Assembly: GCA_034687125.1 (NCBI GenBank)
Contig: JAQGBZ010000106.1
Location: 1 to 64,000 of the forward strand
DNA from: Neelides folsomi
Taxonomy: Eukaryota; Arthropoda; Collembola; Neelipleona; Neelidae
Reading direction: 5' to 3'
Length of the DNA stretch: 64,000 bases
The notes under the pieces were generated by a model. That model did no database searches. It was not told where the DNA came from and worked only from the letters and a program-made list of their open reading frames with translations. Shown here one piece after another: positions 40,809 to 53,298 of this stretch; position 1 is the stretch's first letter, and the number at the start of each line of letters is the position of its first letter. A program made the translations under genes and the position numbers.

Positions 40809-43800
40809 TCATATCGGGTTCTTGGATGGCAATTGTGCATTCCACATGTCAGAATAGATGCCATCAAGTTTCAAAAGTTCATCATGAGTTCCCTGTTCCT
40901 TAAGAGTTCCTTTGTTCATTACAAGAATGGCGTGAGAATTCTTAATGGAAGAGAGGCGGTGAGCAATTGAAATTGACGTTCGTCCTTTACTGGCTGCTTC
41001 TAAAGCTTCTTGGACAATGTGTTCTTGGACGGAGTCAAGGGCGGAAGTTGCTTCGTCAAATAAAAGTAAGTTAGGGCTTCGTATTAAAACTCGTGCAATT
41101 GCTACACGTTGTTTTTGACCTCCTGAAAGTTGATTTCCTAAAGCTCCAACACGCGTCTCATAACCCTAAAATTAATCCAGACGTTTAATGTTTACTTTAA
41201 GAAAATTTGTGTATTTAACTAATTTTTTTATAATTAAAATATTTAGTAACATATTACTCCTGGAAGAGATGTTATGAATTCGTGGATATTTGCAATCTTT
41301 GCTGCAGTGATAATTTCATCCATTCCAACTTCTCTGTCGGGATCTCCATATGAAATATTCTCCTTGATTGTTGTATCAAAAAGTACAGGTTCTTGAGAGA
41401 CAATTCCAATCCTTTCTCTTAATTCATATATGTTGAGATTGCTTATGTCAGAGTGATCGAGTTTCTGAAAGATAGTAGAGTTGAGGAATTTCATTAAAGG
41501 GTTTTTTTTAATAAACTTTTATAAGGATTGAAAGTTCAATATTTTAAAGAATATTTTAGCACGAATTACAATTGTTCCTGTTGTGGGATCATAGAGTCTC
41601 ATCATAAGGGAAGCAATTGTTGATTTTCCACTTCCGCTTGGTCCTACAATGGCTATACGGTGACCGTCCTTCACTTCAAAACTGACATTTTTTAAAACAT
41701 CGACAGTTGGTCTTGAAGCGTACTTGAAATTCACCCCGATAAAATTGATTTTACTTTGCCTTGGATCAGTCTGTTAAAATATGGTGAAAAGTTTATAGCA
41801 ATCAACATTCGATTTTATTAGAGTAAAAATAAATGAGAAATGCCTTAAATCAATAAGCAAACCTTTCTAATTTTTGTATTTGATTCAGTTTTAATTATTG
41901 AAGGAATTGTGGATTTTCTGTCCATTAACTTAAAGATTCTTGCACCAGCTATTTTTCCTTTATCGTAATCTGGAGCAAACGCTAAAGCAGCTCCGGCCGA
42001 CATTATTGAGTAGATCATAGCTTTAAGATTTTAAAAATGTATAATATTAAAAATATATTTATGTGTTGATTAATGCATGTAAGAAAATCATTTTGGGGAT
42101 ATTTCATATATAATAGAATATAATATGTTATGTATTTAGAATATTTCATGATTTCATTTTATTGCATCTTGAATTTTTTCTACCTTCGGAAATCCTAAAA
42201 GAAAATAATTTACATTTTAGTAAAAAAAACTTATTATTTACCAAATGGTCAATTAAATACGCTTTCAGACAATTAATAATGTATTTTACTAAATATGTTT
42301 TGATTCTTAATATATTTACTTGAATACATCTCCAACATTTAAACAATCAGTTTGAACAAGATAACCTCCATAAAATACGCATCCAGAATAGGCAAAATAA
42401 GGAATTCCATAAACAAAGCCATAAAGAAGCCCTCTTATATGAGAACGCCTTAAATTAATCCTGGAAATGAAAATTAATTCATTATTTTTTAGTTATTGAG
42501 AAGTTCCTCAGAATTGCCAAAATATTGCCAATGCATAATAAGCCTTACCTATGAGATTCTTCAAGTGTATTTGAATACAAAGAGAAAAATCGTTTCTCTA
42601 AACAAAGGCTTGCAACCGTTCTTATGTTATTCAAAGCTTCCACTGCCACATTTGCGGATTTTTCGATGGCTTCCTTTTCGAAAACATTTTCAGAACCAAG
42701 AACCGTTCCTTCGATAAATGATGAAAATACTATGATTGGAACAAGAAGTGACGCAGCTCCTCCAAGTTTGGGAGAGTAATAAACAGCCATTGCTACACAT
42801 AAGGCCACAATTGCCACAGATTGAAGCAAATGAACAAATCGAGGTCCAGTAGCCTAAACAAGATAAATATTTAAATAAATTACTTAATATTTCGTCAACA
42901 GTTAGCTCAATTAATTTAATTGTTTAAATATTATTGTTCTCAAACCCCTTGAATGCTAGTAGCATCAGTGGCAAGTCTTGCACAGATATTTCCAGTACTG
43001 TTTTCGTTTTCGTCAAAAAAGGTCATATCTTGTTGGAGCAAATGTCTGAATATTTTTTTCCTTACTCGAAGTGTTAAACCATCACCAGCCATTATTGAAC
43101 CATATTTCTTAAAATTATGAAAAATAAAGATATCTGTTATTTATTTTTGTTACAATACCTTATAAGAATTAAGCTTGAATATTTTTTATGTAATGTTATT
43201 AAATTAGTGTTAAACCTGAATATAAGAGCAGAATGACATAATTGTGGCCAATATCAGATATACTATTGAATAATAGTAACCTTGCGATAAAACGTAATGA
43301 TCATCATCGTTGGTGAATATCTGAAGAAAATAACGTTAGAATTATAGTATTCAATAAATTACAAGTTGATTTAAAAAGTAAAATGATCAACTAAATATAA
43401 AAACTTACAGCGAGATAATTTCCAAATATGATGGCATAAAATGGCAATTGAGCTGATTTGATAATAGTTGCAATTGTTGCAATTACTAAATAAAACCATT
43501 CAACCATTGCCCATTTGATCATTCGTATCAAACTAAATGATTTCATCAGTTCTTTCACTTTCTATAAAAATCAAATATATTTGTATATTTTATATATGAA
43601 ACAATTAAAATCTTTATGATATATGCCAAAATGTATGTAAAAAAGAAATGTAAAAAAAATCATGAACCTCTTCGGCAATTTCTTTCGAGTCGGTATTTAT
43701 ATCTTCGCCTATTTCATGGAAAAATTGCGTATCCTCCTCTTCTGCCATTGTCTCAGTTATTTCTTCTTCAGATGTTTCTACTAAACTATTCTCAGATTCC

Positions 43801-46754
43801 GATAGGCTTCTTTCTGAAATCTTATTTTTTCTTTTTTTCTCTTCTTGGAGAGTCACAAGAGTGTGATAAACACCTTTTAGAGACATAAGTTCTTCATGAG
43901 TTCCTATTTCTGCCACCTGAAAGCCAAATAGAATTTTTATAAATATAGAATTTATTCTAATAATTAACCTATTTACAGTTTTATTAAATATTCAAATATT
44001 AAGTATGTTAAATAAAAATGATTAAAAATCAAAATCTAAAGTATAATTTTACTTCAATTCAAAACAAACCTTTCCATTTTCCATTGTAATTACGAGATTT
44101 GCTGCTTTGATTGTTGAGAGTCGATGTGCGATTATTATTGTTGTTCGTCCACATCTTGCTCGATCTAATGCTTTTTGAACAACAAGTTCTGAACATTGGT
44201 CTAAAGCTGAGGTTGCCTCATCGAGTAAAAGAATTGAAGGATTTCGAACTAAAGCTCGAGCTATTGCTATTCTTTGTTTCTGCCCTATAAAACATAAATA
44301 AATGAAGTTGAAAATACATAAATTTTATAGTTTATAATGTAAATATTCAAAATCAGACAAGATTCTTAAAATTGCATTTAATTTAAGTTATTTACCTCCA
44401 GACAATTGTGCACCGCGTTCTCCAACTCTTGTATCATATTGATTTGGAAGTTGCATAATAAAATTATGAGCATTTGCTTCTTTAGCCGCAGTGACCAATT
44501 GCTCGTTTGTTACAATATCTTCAACACCCAGAAGAATATTTTCTCTTACAGTCATATTAAATAAAACAGGTTCTTGAGATACGAGACCAATTTGTGATCG
44601 GAGCCAACCAACATTGAGATCCTTTAAATTCATTTTATCCAATTTAACTTCCCCTTTTAACGGATCGTAAAATCTTAAAAGCAATTGAAGCACCGTCGAC
44701 TTTCCACATCCACTTTCTCCAACCAAAGCTACTGTTTGCCCAGGACTGATTTTCATCGAAAAGTCTTTTAAAATCTAACAAGTTAAAGTGTCATTAAGTG
44801 TATGATGTTATTAATTAAAGTAATTAAACCTCTGATTCTGGTCTTGAAGGGTAGGAGAAAGCAACCGAAGAAAATTCAATTCCTCCCTTTGCCCTTCCGT
44901 CAGGTTTTATCCCAATTTCAGAGGAACTGTCAATCGTTGATTTCCTGAGTTAATAATAATTAAGAATCCAAATCATTTATCATCAAAATAACCATTAATT
45001 AAATTAACAATTTATTTTCCATTTGACTTTATCACCTTTCAATTAAAGGGAAAACTATAGATCCGGAGGCTTTTCCCATTGCAATAGCTTCAATATAATC
45101 ATTCGACAGTCCAATATAATACGAAGCAACGAGAATTCCAAAGAAGACCTTTAATAACCATAAAATTTTATTAATTAATAAAATATTTAGGATCTTAATT
45201 TGTAGTTTTGACTGGGCTTGATGCCAGTATAATTAATAACTTAATAACATTATTTTGTCTTTGCTTACTACAACTATTGTATCAGGTCCATAAAGTCCAT
45301 CTCCACTTTGTCGACTCCTCACAACCAACGTTGTTCCATAATAAAAAGCAAGAGAAAAATTGAGAAATGAAATCCCCCAACCCAAGGCATTGCCAAATCC
45401 AAGTAAATGAGCTTTCTTGACAAAGGCCGCTTTGGCATTTTTCAATTTATCTTCAAACTTTTTAATTCCGAGGCTTTGGCCATTAAATGCAGTGACGGTT
45501 CGGATATTTCCTAAAACTTCTTCAGCAATTGCTCCTGCTTCGGAATAAGCCTCTTGCTCCTTTTTGGTCATTTTAAGGGTCACGTCTGCTTGGATCATTG
45601 TGGCAATGGCTTGAAATGGAATGACCATTGTTAGGAGCAAACTTAATTTCCATCCAAAGTAGTAGGATTGGCTGGTTAAAATGATGAAGGTACAAACTGT
45701 GTTGATTAGCAGACCAACTTTTTCACTCATAGCATTTTGAATTTTTAGCATGTCCCTTTGAAATAAAAAAAAATTTGCAAAAACATTGATAGAATATCGG
45801 ATATCATAAAAATGATTATTAATTAAACTCACTCAATTATACGTGTAGTGAAGTCTTTCTTTTGGCTTTTGTCAAACCAGGAAATTTCTTGGCGTAAACA
45901 AGCTTTAAAATATTGTAGTCTTATTTTATGAGTCTAAATAAAAGAGTTGACAGTTTCAATATGAGATATGAAATATGATATATGGTAAAATGTATGTTAG
46001 TTAAATTAAAATGCTGAAAAATGTATTATTTTGTAATATTTAAATATTTACCTGATTCTCTGCAACAATGTTAAATGAAGAAACAACAATATATCCCAAA
46101 ACGAACTGGACGGCTCCAATTATAGAATAAGAAATAATAAAAGTTTCAAGATCATTTTGAAATCCAGATGTTCCAATAGCTGATGAATTATGTGGACAAG
46201 TCACATTTGCAATTCTGGCTCCTTCATTAATCAATGACTTGGTGATTTTACCAAAAAAGATATAACTTAAAGGTTGACATAAACTTGTAATCACAGAACA
46301 TAAAATTCCAAGGAACATTAAAATAAAATCACTCCAGGTTGAATACGTGTACTGTATGGATTAAGTAAATTAACATCTCAAATAATGATTAATTTTATTA
46401 TAGGATATATGAATATTATAATACAATTTATCTATATGAGTTTTATATAAAAAAGAATACCAATTTTCTAAATGATATTGAAGGTTCATTTATGATCTCT
46501 TTTACGTTTTTGTTGAAATTCTTGTTATCATCCGAATCAACTCGTTCTTCATTCTCAATCAACCTCCTTTGATTAAAATTATAGTTAAATTAAATATCCA
46601 TTTTCATATTTTCGAACGTAGATAATTATATATTAAAATATTATATATTAAATTATATATAACATGACTAATAAAACTATTAACTAATTTTGAGAATAAT
46701 GTATAAATTAATAAATAATAATAACTCATACGCTGTATCTGAAGTTGACTCCAT
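40809..46754 (-). CDS. ABCB full transporter (P-glycoprotein/MDR type)
   Basis: Twenty exons from 46754 to 40809 encode 1295 residues (human ABCB1: 1280). Exons: 46754-46732, 46566-46461, 46351-46052, 45933-45833, 45755-45269, 45148-45036, 44944-44830, 44774-44396, 44284-44070, 43916-43668, 43561-43409, 43320-43216, 43107-42946, 42853-42549, 42460-42320, 42194-42184, 42020-41863, 41770-41570, 41464-41258, 41165-40809. Order is TMD1-NBD1-TMD2-NBD2. NBD1 has A-loop YPSRPE, Walker [10 protein letters not shown] (434-442), LSGGQ (539-543) and Walker B LLLDE. NBD2 has A-loop YASRPT, Walker [10 protein letters not shown] (1084-1092), LSGGQ and LLFDE. Both sites look catalytically complete. The charged linker (KKRKNK...EEEITE) joins the halves. 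A xenobiotic or lipid exporter of the plasma membrane is the likely role; the exact orthologue is not clear. Confidence 0.95.
42184..42194 (-). other. 11-nt microexon of the ABCB gene
   Basis: Minus-strand AG|11 nt|GT, encoding the link GDVFK-IS-EAMIY in the sixth-helix region of TMD2. Without it the flanking exons (phase 2 into phase 1) do not join in frame. Confidence 0.8.
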
Positions 46755-49675
46755 TTTTCTTGATCTTTCTTGAATATTTGTATTTTTGTTGAAATTAAGA
46801 GCTTTCTATATGAAAAAGCCAATTTAAATGAAACCATTAGAATTAAACCAAGTATTTAACTTAAAATTAAGTTTAAATTGAACTTCTTATTAACTTCAAA
46901 ATTTTTACCTTCACCTTGTTGTACCTTTTCTATATTTTAATCATTTTTGCTTAAATCTTCAGGTGTAAATTGTACTTCAAGTTATAACTTATTTATAAAA
47001 TCTAATTTATAATACTGAATATCAATTGAAATTCTGTATTTCAATACTTATGGTTAGCCTGGCCTTGAATAATCACTTTCAGACACTTTTTGAGCTTTGA
47101 TCAACATCTTCTGTCAAGTAGTTATTTTATAACAACTTAAATACTTCCTTATCTCAACTTGAGATTCTCAATTTAATTGGTATGCATACATTCATACATC
47201 ATAGCTATCATTCTGCCATTCATCAATAATAAGCGACTGAACGTTCAACGTTTTATCGTATGAGTCATCGTCATATCCTTCCATTGATTGTTAACATTTT
47301 TATTTGCAAAAATAAAACAACAGTCCAATAGGAAAATTGGAAATTAAAGAGAATTTGACAAACCATACTCTACTCCATTTGAGAAGATTATTGAGAATTG
47401 AATCATGTTACTTGACAAGTCATTAGAAATTCAAATAAATTGATATTATTTCCTGTACAAATTATTTGCAGGTGACATGACATTCGATTGCCCGGTCAAG
47501 TAACATGATTCAATTCTCAATAATCTTCTCAAATGGAATAGAGTATAACTAACATTAAGTTATATTTAGATATCCTTATAAGCAAAATACAATTCAGTCA
47601 AGGAATAATGGGAAAATAATATAATACATAATATGCACAACATTCAGCTTAAATAGCCTTGTCCATTTTAACATATATTCTATATATTATTTAAATAGGT
47701 AGTACGATTACATAAAACTGTGATTCATAACTTTTTTGTTTTCATACTGTTTAAACTTTGTATATAGGGCCAAAGCTCTGCAAACCAACAAGGATGACCT
47801 TTTAAACTTGGGTATGAGTAGGTTAAAAAATATTGCTCACACTGAACTTCGCAAGATGATAAAAATAATCAATAACTCAAGCTGAATGTGAACCTTTTAC
47901 TGTTTAATACTTTTATCTAAGCGAATAAAGAAAAATATTTGATTCATTTAAAAGTTTGGTCCTTCACTTAAGTTTTAAAACAACAATCACAAAATTGTAT
48001 TAATTAACATTAAGACTAAAATACGATTTAAATAGGTCCAAGAACATGTGTACAACTAATATTATCTAAAAAGGAAAAATCATGCTTGCGGCTTACCTTT
48101 TAATTGCAAAGGAAATATGAGAATGACTTTTGGATTATGATTTAAGACTAGTTTATGTAATATTGAATTGGGGACATTTTGTCTAAACAAATACAGCGAG
48201 AGTGCTATCTCTAGAATGAGTTAAAAAAATAAATTTTTCATTGTTCAGAGTCAAATGGTCAAAGAGGGAACCGTGAAGAGATCAATAAATATTTGCACTT
48301 CAAATGTCCCAAACTTGTTCACGAGATTTTCACTCTACATTTGCAAGATTAAATAAAATATTAGTATAGATCTTTATAAAGACTTATGGTACAATGAAAG
48401 AAGACTCTTACTTTAGCTTACAGATTATGTTTTACTTACATGCCATTGTCATTGTCATTATAAATAGAATAATCAAGGATCTTGAGATATCTCCAATGCC
48501 ATAGCCATATGCCATGTAAGTATGTACGGAATACCTACATTTGTTATGTCACTTTATATGATATTTAATGTAACTTCTAAAAAATATATCTGCTTGTATT
48601 CTTTGTATACATATTATGGTATGAGTCGTAGTCGTATGAGTAGGTAATAAAGTATTTATTATAGCTATAGCTAGCATGTACATTACACATTTTGTATTGA
48701 TCAGCATTGTCAGCATTCATAATTTTCAATTACAGAGGCTAGCTATAATAATAACTACTATTATTTCAATTATATTTAAATATAATTTATAAGTAAAAAG
48801 ACTACAACACAAAATAGCTAATTGTAAGTCTTAATGTTACATTAACTCACATTTTTTTGTATCTATTATGTAAAAATGAAAATAATCATTCATTCATAAG
48901 TATAAAGATTAAGTATTTTTACCTTACCTATATTATAATATTTAGCTCCTGATTTCATGATTTTATCTTCTAATACATGATAGTAATAACTAATAAGTAC
49001 AAAAGATTATGACCTGAATAATACTTGTACATATTTTAAATGAACTCCATTAAAATACGTAAATTGATTCACTTATTATATTATCTTCTTTCAATAGCTT
49101 GCACGCTTGGTTGTATTAAATACAGACATTACATGCCTGGTATTACCTAATATATACCTATGTATATTATGTACATCTTTGATGCCATTAACCATTCATG
49201 TAATTTTACATGATTGATCGTTAAAGAACAAAGTACAAATCCGCTAAATAAAAAACATTTCCACATGCCAGTTCTTTAAAAAATTGGTCAATTTGAATGT
49301 AAGAAAGGTTAAAGTTTAGGCTCATTGACCGACATGACTCGTTATGCATATAATTTCTATTTATCTGTACCTTGTTACATAATTAATTTGTCTGGGTCTA
49401 AACAATTTAATAGCATTAAATAATATAATTTGTCATATTCTCTCAATCTCAAAGACAGTTCATATTACACGTGTATTCATATATACTTAAGATTTATTAA
49501 TTAGCATTAATATCATTTACGCATAACATAGATTTAACCAGAATGTTCTTAATCAGTCATTTAATAGATAAAAATATTCATTTATTTAAGATTTTCGTCT
49601 TTTCTAGTTCATTTAACTTTAAGAGGTTGAACTGCATTATCAGCATTAAATATTTATTCTTTTATACTCTTAAAA
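46755..49675. other. No gene seen; one large inverted repeat
   Basis: Almost 3 kb of AT-rich sequence upstream of the ABCB gene with no supported protein. Contains the inverted repeat at 47365-47546 and presumably the ABCB promoter. Confidence 0.5.
47365..47546. repeat. Foldback inverted repeat, 52-bp arms
   Basis: Arm 47365-47416 and arm 47495-47546 are reverse complements over 52 bp with a single mismatch, separated by 78 nt. Either a small foldback element or the stem of a hairpin RNA. No target-site duplication is obvious next to the arms. Confidence 0.9.
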
Positions 49676-50298
49676 ATGGTTAGTTGACTATAAACGACAT
49701 AATATACAATTTTTAACGGGCTATTACCAATTATTGGTTATAATACAAATTGATTTTCACTTTCAGATTAAAAGACTCGTTATTTTGTATTTCCTCTTTT
49801 TGAGCGTTTATGTATTCGGAGCAAAATATAGTGAGACTTGCAAAGGTGATGTCGATTGTGATGTAAGAATTCGCTATTTATTTTATATGCTGAAATCCAC
49901 TAATACTAACTGAAAGATATTCAGAAAAATTAATTGTTTTCAGCATGGAGAAAATGGAACCTTTGCAAAAATGATTTGTTATGATAATCATTGCGAATGT
50001 CCGGATCCTACAATTTATTGGGGTGACAAAGAAGGGAAGAAATGTCTGGGCCGTGTTGGAACTGTCTGCTTTGACTTCCCTTGTGTTAAAAATGCTCTTT
50101 GTGTGACCACGAGATATTGGGAGAATGGAAACGCGGCAGAGAAAATGTGTATTTGTCGACAAGGGTAATTTTAATATATGAGTTTATTTAAATATTTAAT
50201 TATAATTAATTATAACGGGCATTCATTTAAAATGATTTCTATTAATTTCAAGGTACAAAAAGACTCTTGCAGGATTTTGCATCGAAGATTATTATTAA
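49676..50298 (+). CDS. Small secreted 12-cysteine protein (EB/EGF-like type)
   Basis: Proposed exons 49676-49678 (ATG only), 49767-49862, 49944-50164 and 50253-50298 give 121 residues. Exon 2 encodes a signal peptide (IKRLVILYFLFLSVYVFG). The mature chain has twelve cysteines (CKGDVDC, HCEC, FPC, CICRQG and others) and ends CICRQGYKKTLAGFCIEDYY, the kind of ending seen in EB modules and EGF-like units. The three downstream exons join in perfect phase. The start is the weak point: exon 2 has no in-frame ATG before the signal core, and the nearest usable start is an ATG immediately followed by GTTAGT, implying a one-codon coding exon. A different leader exon further upstream remains possible. 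Function unknown. Confidence 0.65.
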
Positions 50299-51112
50299 CA
50301 TTATGCAATTATATAAAAAAAATCAATCTAATTAGGTCGTTTAATTGTAATTTTTCCTTTATCCAAATAAATTACCGTAAAAACCTTCACAAATAAAATT
50401 ATCTATATTAATACAATACTTAATAAATATTTTAATTTTCTCTGTCATTATAAGGTAATTCATAATTCATGTTATACAATTCAGATTCAATATTCAATCC
50501 AGACTTTCAAATCTGGATTATTTTTTATCAAAACGAGCTGCACATAGTAAGTTATTATTAATATCATTTCATCATACTCATAATCATTGCGTGAGTTGTC
50601 AGTCTCATAATTAACCTACATCAAAAATCAAACCATAAAAAAAATTCTCCCTATTTTTTCAAGATTAAAGGGATCATCCAAATAATGATAAGATTTATTC
50701 TCAACATCATCCATCTTTACCCTTTCAAAATTTGCATTAATTTAATCTAAAGATAAAAAATCCAGTAACAATCAATCATATGAAAAAATCTAAAAAAATA
50801 AACACTGTAAACTCGTTAAATAAACACTATAAAAAACCTTTATAATAATCCTTACAAATAAGCTACAGTTAAAGTAAATTACATTTAAAATCCATATAAA
50901 AAAGCTTTAACATATTGAAGCTTAACTCCCACGATATCATTTAGTTTTTAGTTTAATCCAAGACGATTACAATTAAATAATGTTCATTTCTATGTTCCGG
51001 TATGGTTAAACTTAAATAGGCCAAGAGACCTTCATCAATAACTCTTGAGAGCATAAATCAAACATTGATTAAACACCGTCCCGGCATCCGATCTTTATCA
51101 AATTGGTTTGTC
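50299..51112. other. No gene seen
   Basis: AT-rich spacer before the protease pair. Confidence 0.5.
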
Positions 51113-51120
51113 TATAAAAA
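51113..51120 (+). promoter_or_regulatory. Candidate TATA box, protease homologue
   Basis: TATAAAAA 64 bp before the ATG at 51177, which is a normal distance for a short arthropod 5' UTR. Motif and position only. Confidence 0.55.
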
Positions 51121-51176
51121 TAAAGAAACGGAAATGATGAAGCGTTTAGTTCAAATTGAATCAGACAAATTCCACC

Positions 51177-52472
51177 ATGGTTCGTTTCATCGCTCTCTTC
51201 TCTCTTTGCCTCGTCGCTCTTTCACATGGTACATATACCATACATACAGAATTGAAATATATACCATACATAGAATTGAAACAATTAAGATCCAATTAAA
51301 AATTAATAATAAATTAAAATTAACGATTTTTTAGTTTAGTTTATTTAGGTTTGAAAAAATTTCTTAATCCAAATTAATTCTTTTTCAATTTAGCTTACCC
51401 AAGCGGAAAGATCATCGGAGGTCAATGGAGTTATCATGGAGAATTCCCCCATCTGATCAGTCTTAGATTCAACAACGTTCACATTTGCGGAGGAAGCATC
51501 TTAGACGCCAACACGATTGTGACTGCCGGACAATGCATTGTCGACCAAACCATTGCCAACTTCAGAGTCTTTGCTGGAATTAACAATGTCCAAAATCCAG
51601 AAGCCGTCACAGTCCAAGAACGAGCCGTGTCATCAATCGTCCTTCATGATAATTACAACGGAGGAACCAACGCCAATGACATTGCCATCATCAAGCTTTC
51701 AACTCCACTTACTTTCAACTCATTTGTTTCAGCCGTTGCTCTCCCACCAGCAGCTCATGAAGATAAAGCCGCAGGTAATTTAAATTAATTATTTAAATGT
51801 TGATTAACACAATCTTTAAATTAATTAGATTTAAGAGCGACTTATCGATTAAGGTTAAATCTTGTTCTGTTATAGGAAACGCTTGGGTGACTGGATGGGG
51901 AATGACCCGCGAAGACGACAACGGATCTTATTTACCACTTGCCCAGAAAGTCCAAGTTCCAATTGTGACTGACACGGCTTGCAGAGCTGCTTTGGGAGCC
52001 AATCTCCTCGATAACATGGTTTGTGCTGGAGAAGCTGGAAAGGATTCTTGTACTGGAGATGCTGGAGGTCCATTGATGTGCTCAGACACCGGTTCATCAT
52101 ACCTTTGCGGAATCGTCTCTTGGGGTATAGAATTAAATACATATTTTGATAGAATTCGCATATTTTGATAGAATTAGCACATTTCATTTTGTATTGAATA
52201 TATGTAATATAGGATTATTGTATGGTTAAAACATTAATGTATGAATTTTTATATTATAGGAGTTGGATGCGGAAGACCAAACTTGGTAAGACTTCACATT
52301 TATTAGGAAATTACAACTTTTTAATTTAATTGTGTTTATTGGTATTGGTATTTAATTTTAAATAATAATAATTTAATTTACTGGTATTTAATTGGTGATT
52401 TATTCTTTTTAGCCCGGAGCTTATACCGAAGTTGCTTATTTCTCTTCTTGGATTGAGAGCGCAAGAGCTTAA
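51177..52472 (+). CDS. Trypsin-family serine protease homologue, catalytically dead
   Basis: Five exons (51177-51228, 51394-51774, 51876-52124, 52260-52285, 52413-52472) give 255 residues. Signal peptide MVRFIALFSLCLVALSHA; activation site K23|IIGG. The catalytic histidine motif TAAHC is TAGQC (Q64), and the serine motif GDSGGP is GDAGGP (A207). The aspartate (NDIAIIKL, D113) and the specificity aspartate before the serine loop (D201) remain. Two of three catalytic residues are therefore lost, while the signal peptide, cysteines and frame are intact. That pattern suggests a maintained non-enzymatic homologue rather than a decaying pseudogene. In arthropods such homologues act as cofactors, decoys or binding proteins; its actual role is unknown. 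Followed 827 bp later by an intact paralogue. Confidence 0.93.
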
Positions 52473-52488
52473 AAAATATACAAACTTT

Positions 52489-52494
52489 AATAAA
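52489..52494 (+). terminator. Polyadenylation signal of the protease homologue
   Basis: AATAAA 17 bp after the stop codon at 52472. Confidence 0.6.
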
Positions 52495-53298
52495 GTCCAA
52501 AATAAAATTATATTTTGTGTAAATATTCATTAAAAAGTCATGGAATTAAACAGTAAAGAATAAATACACCTTCATAAAATTGCATATTTATCGTTTTCTC
52601 ACAGACTTATATGCGACTTGAGACTAATCGACAAATCATAAAGATTCGATCATTTTACGCACTGGTATAAAATTTTGTATTCTGTACATACATTACAATA
52701 TACCCTTGTAATGATTAATAAAAAATATTCTGATGAAAAAACAAGAATGCATACTGAAAACGCAATATTATATGCCTATGTATACTCAAATACTCCATAA
52801 AATTTCATGGGGGAAGCTCTCCTCATTAAATGGATTAATTCATCGAATGCCTACTTAGATATATAATTCATCAAAGGATTAAATAGCATTAAAAGTAACA
52901 CATGATTGACTTTGAATAAATTATATGTTAATGTGATTATCATTTAATATCAAAAATTAAAAACAATTTTATAAAATCTGGTACAAAAAATCCAATCAAT
53001 CATTTTTATCTTAAAAATAAGCCAATTTAGGAACAATCGTTACAATAATTACAATGATAATTTAATAATGATAAGTTCAATACGAAATCGCAAATTAAAA
53101 TTTGTTAACACCACACTCAAATTAATAATTTCAAGGCCTATACAAATATGTAGACTAGGTATAAATATAGTATTATGTGTATTAAATCATAACAGGTATA
53201 ATGATTCTGTAGCAAGATCTGACAAAGTTCAAGAGTCTCATTAACTATAATGTTCCATAAAATTTTAACTCACCTTCAGTGTTCACTGAGGACTCAAA
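52495..53298. other. Spacer between the protease paralogues
   Basis: AT-rich. No gene apart from the TATA box near its right end. Confidence 0.5.
53160..53167 (+). promoter_or_regulatory. Candidate TATA box, active protease
   Basis: TATAAATA 132 bp before the ATG at 53299, so the expected start of transcription would be near 53190. Motif and position only. Confidence 0.5.
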
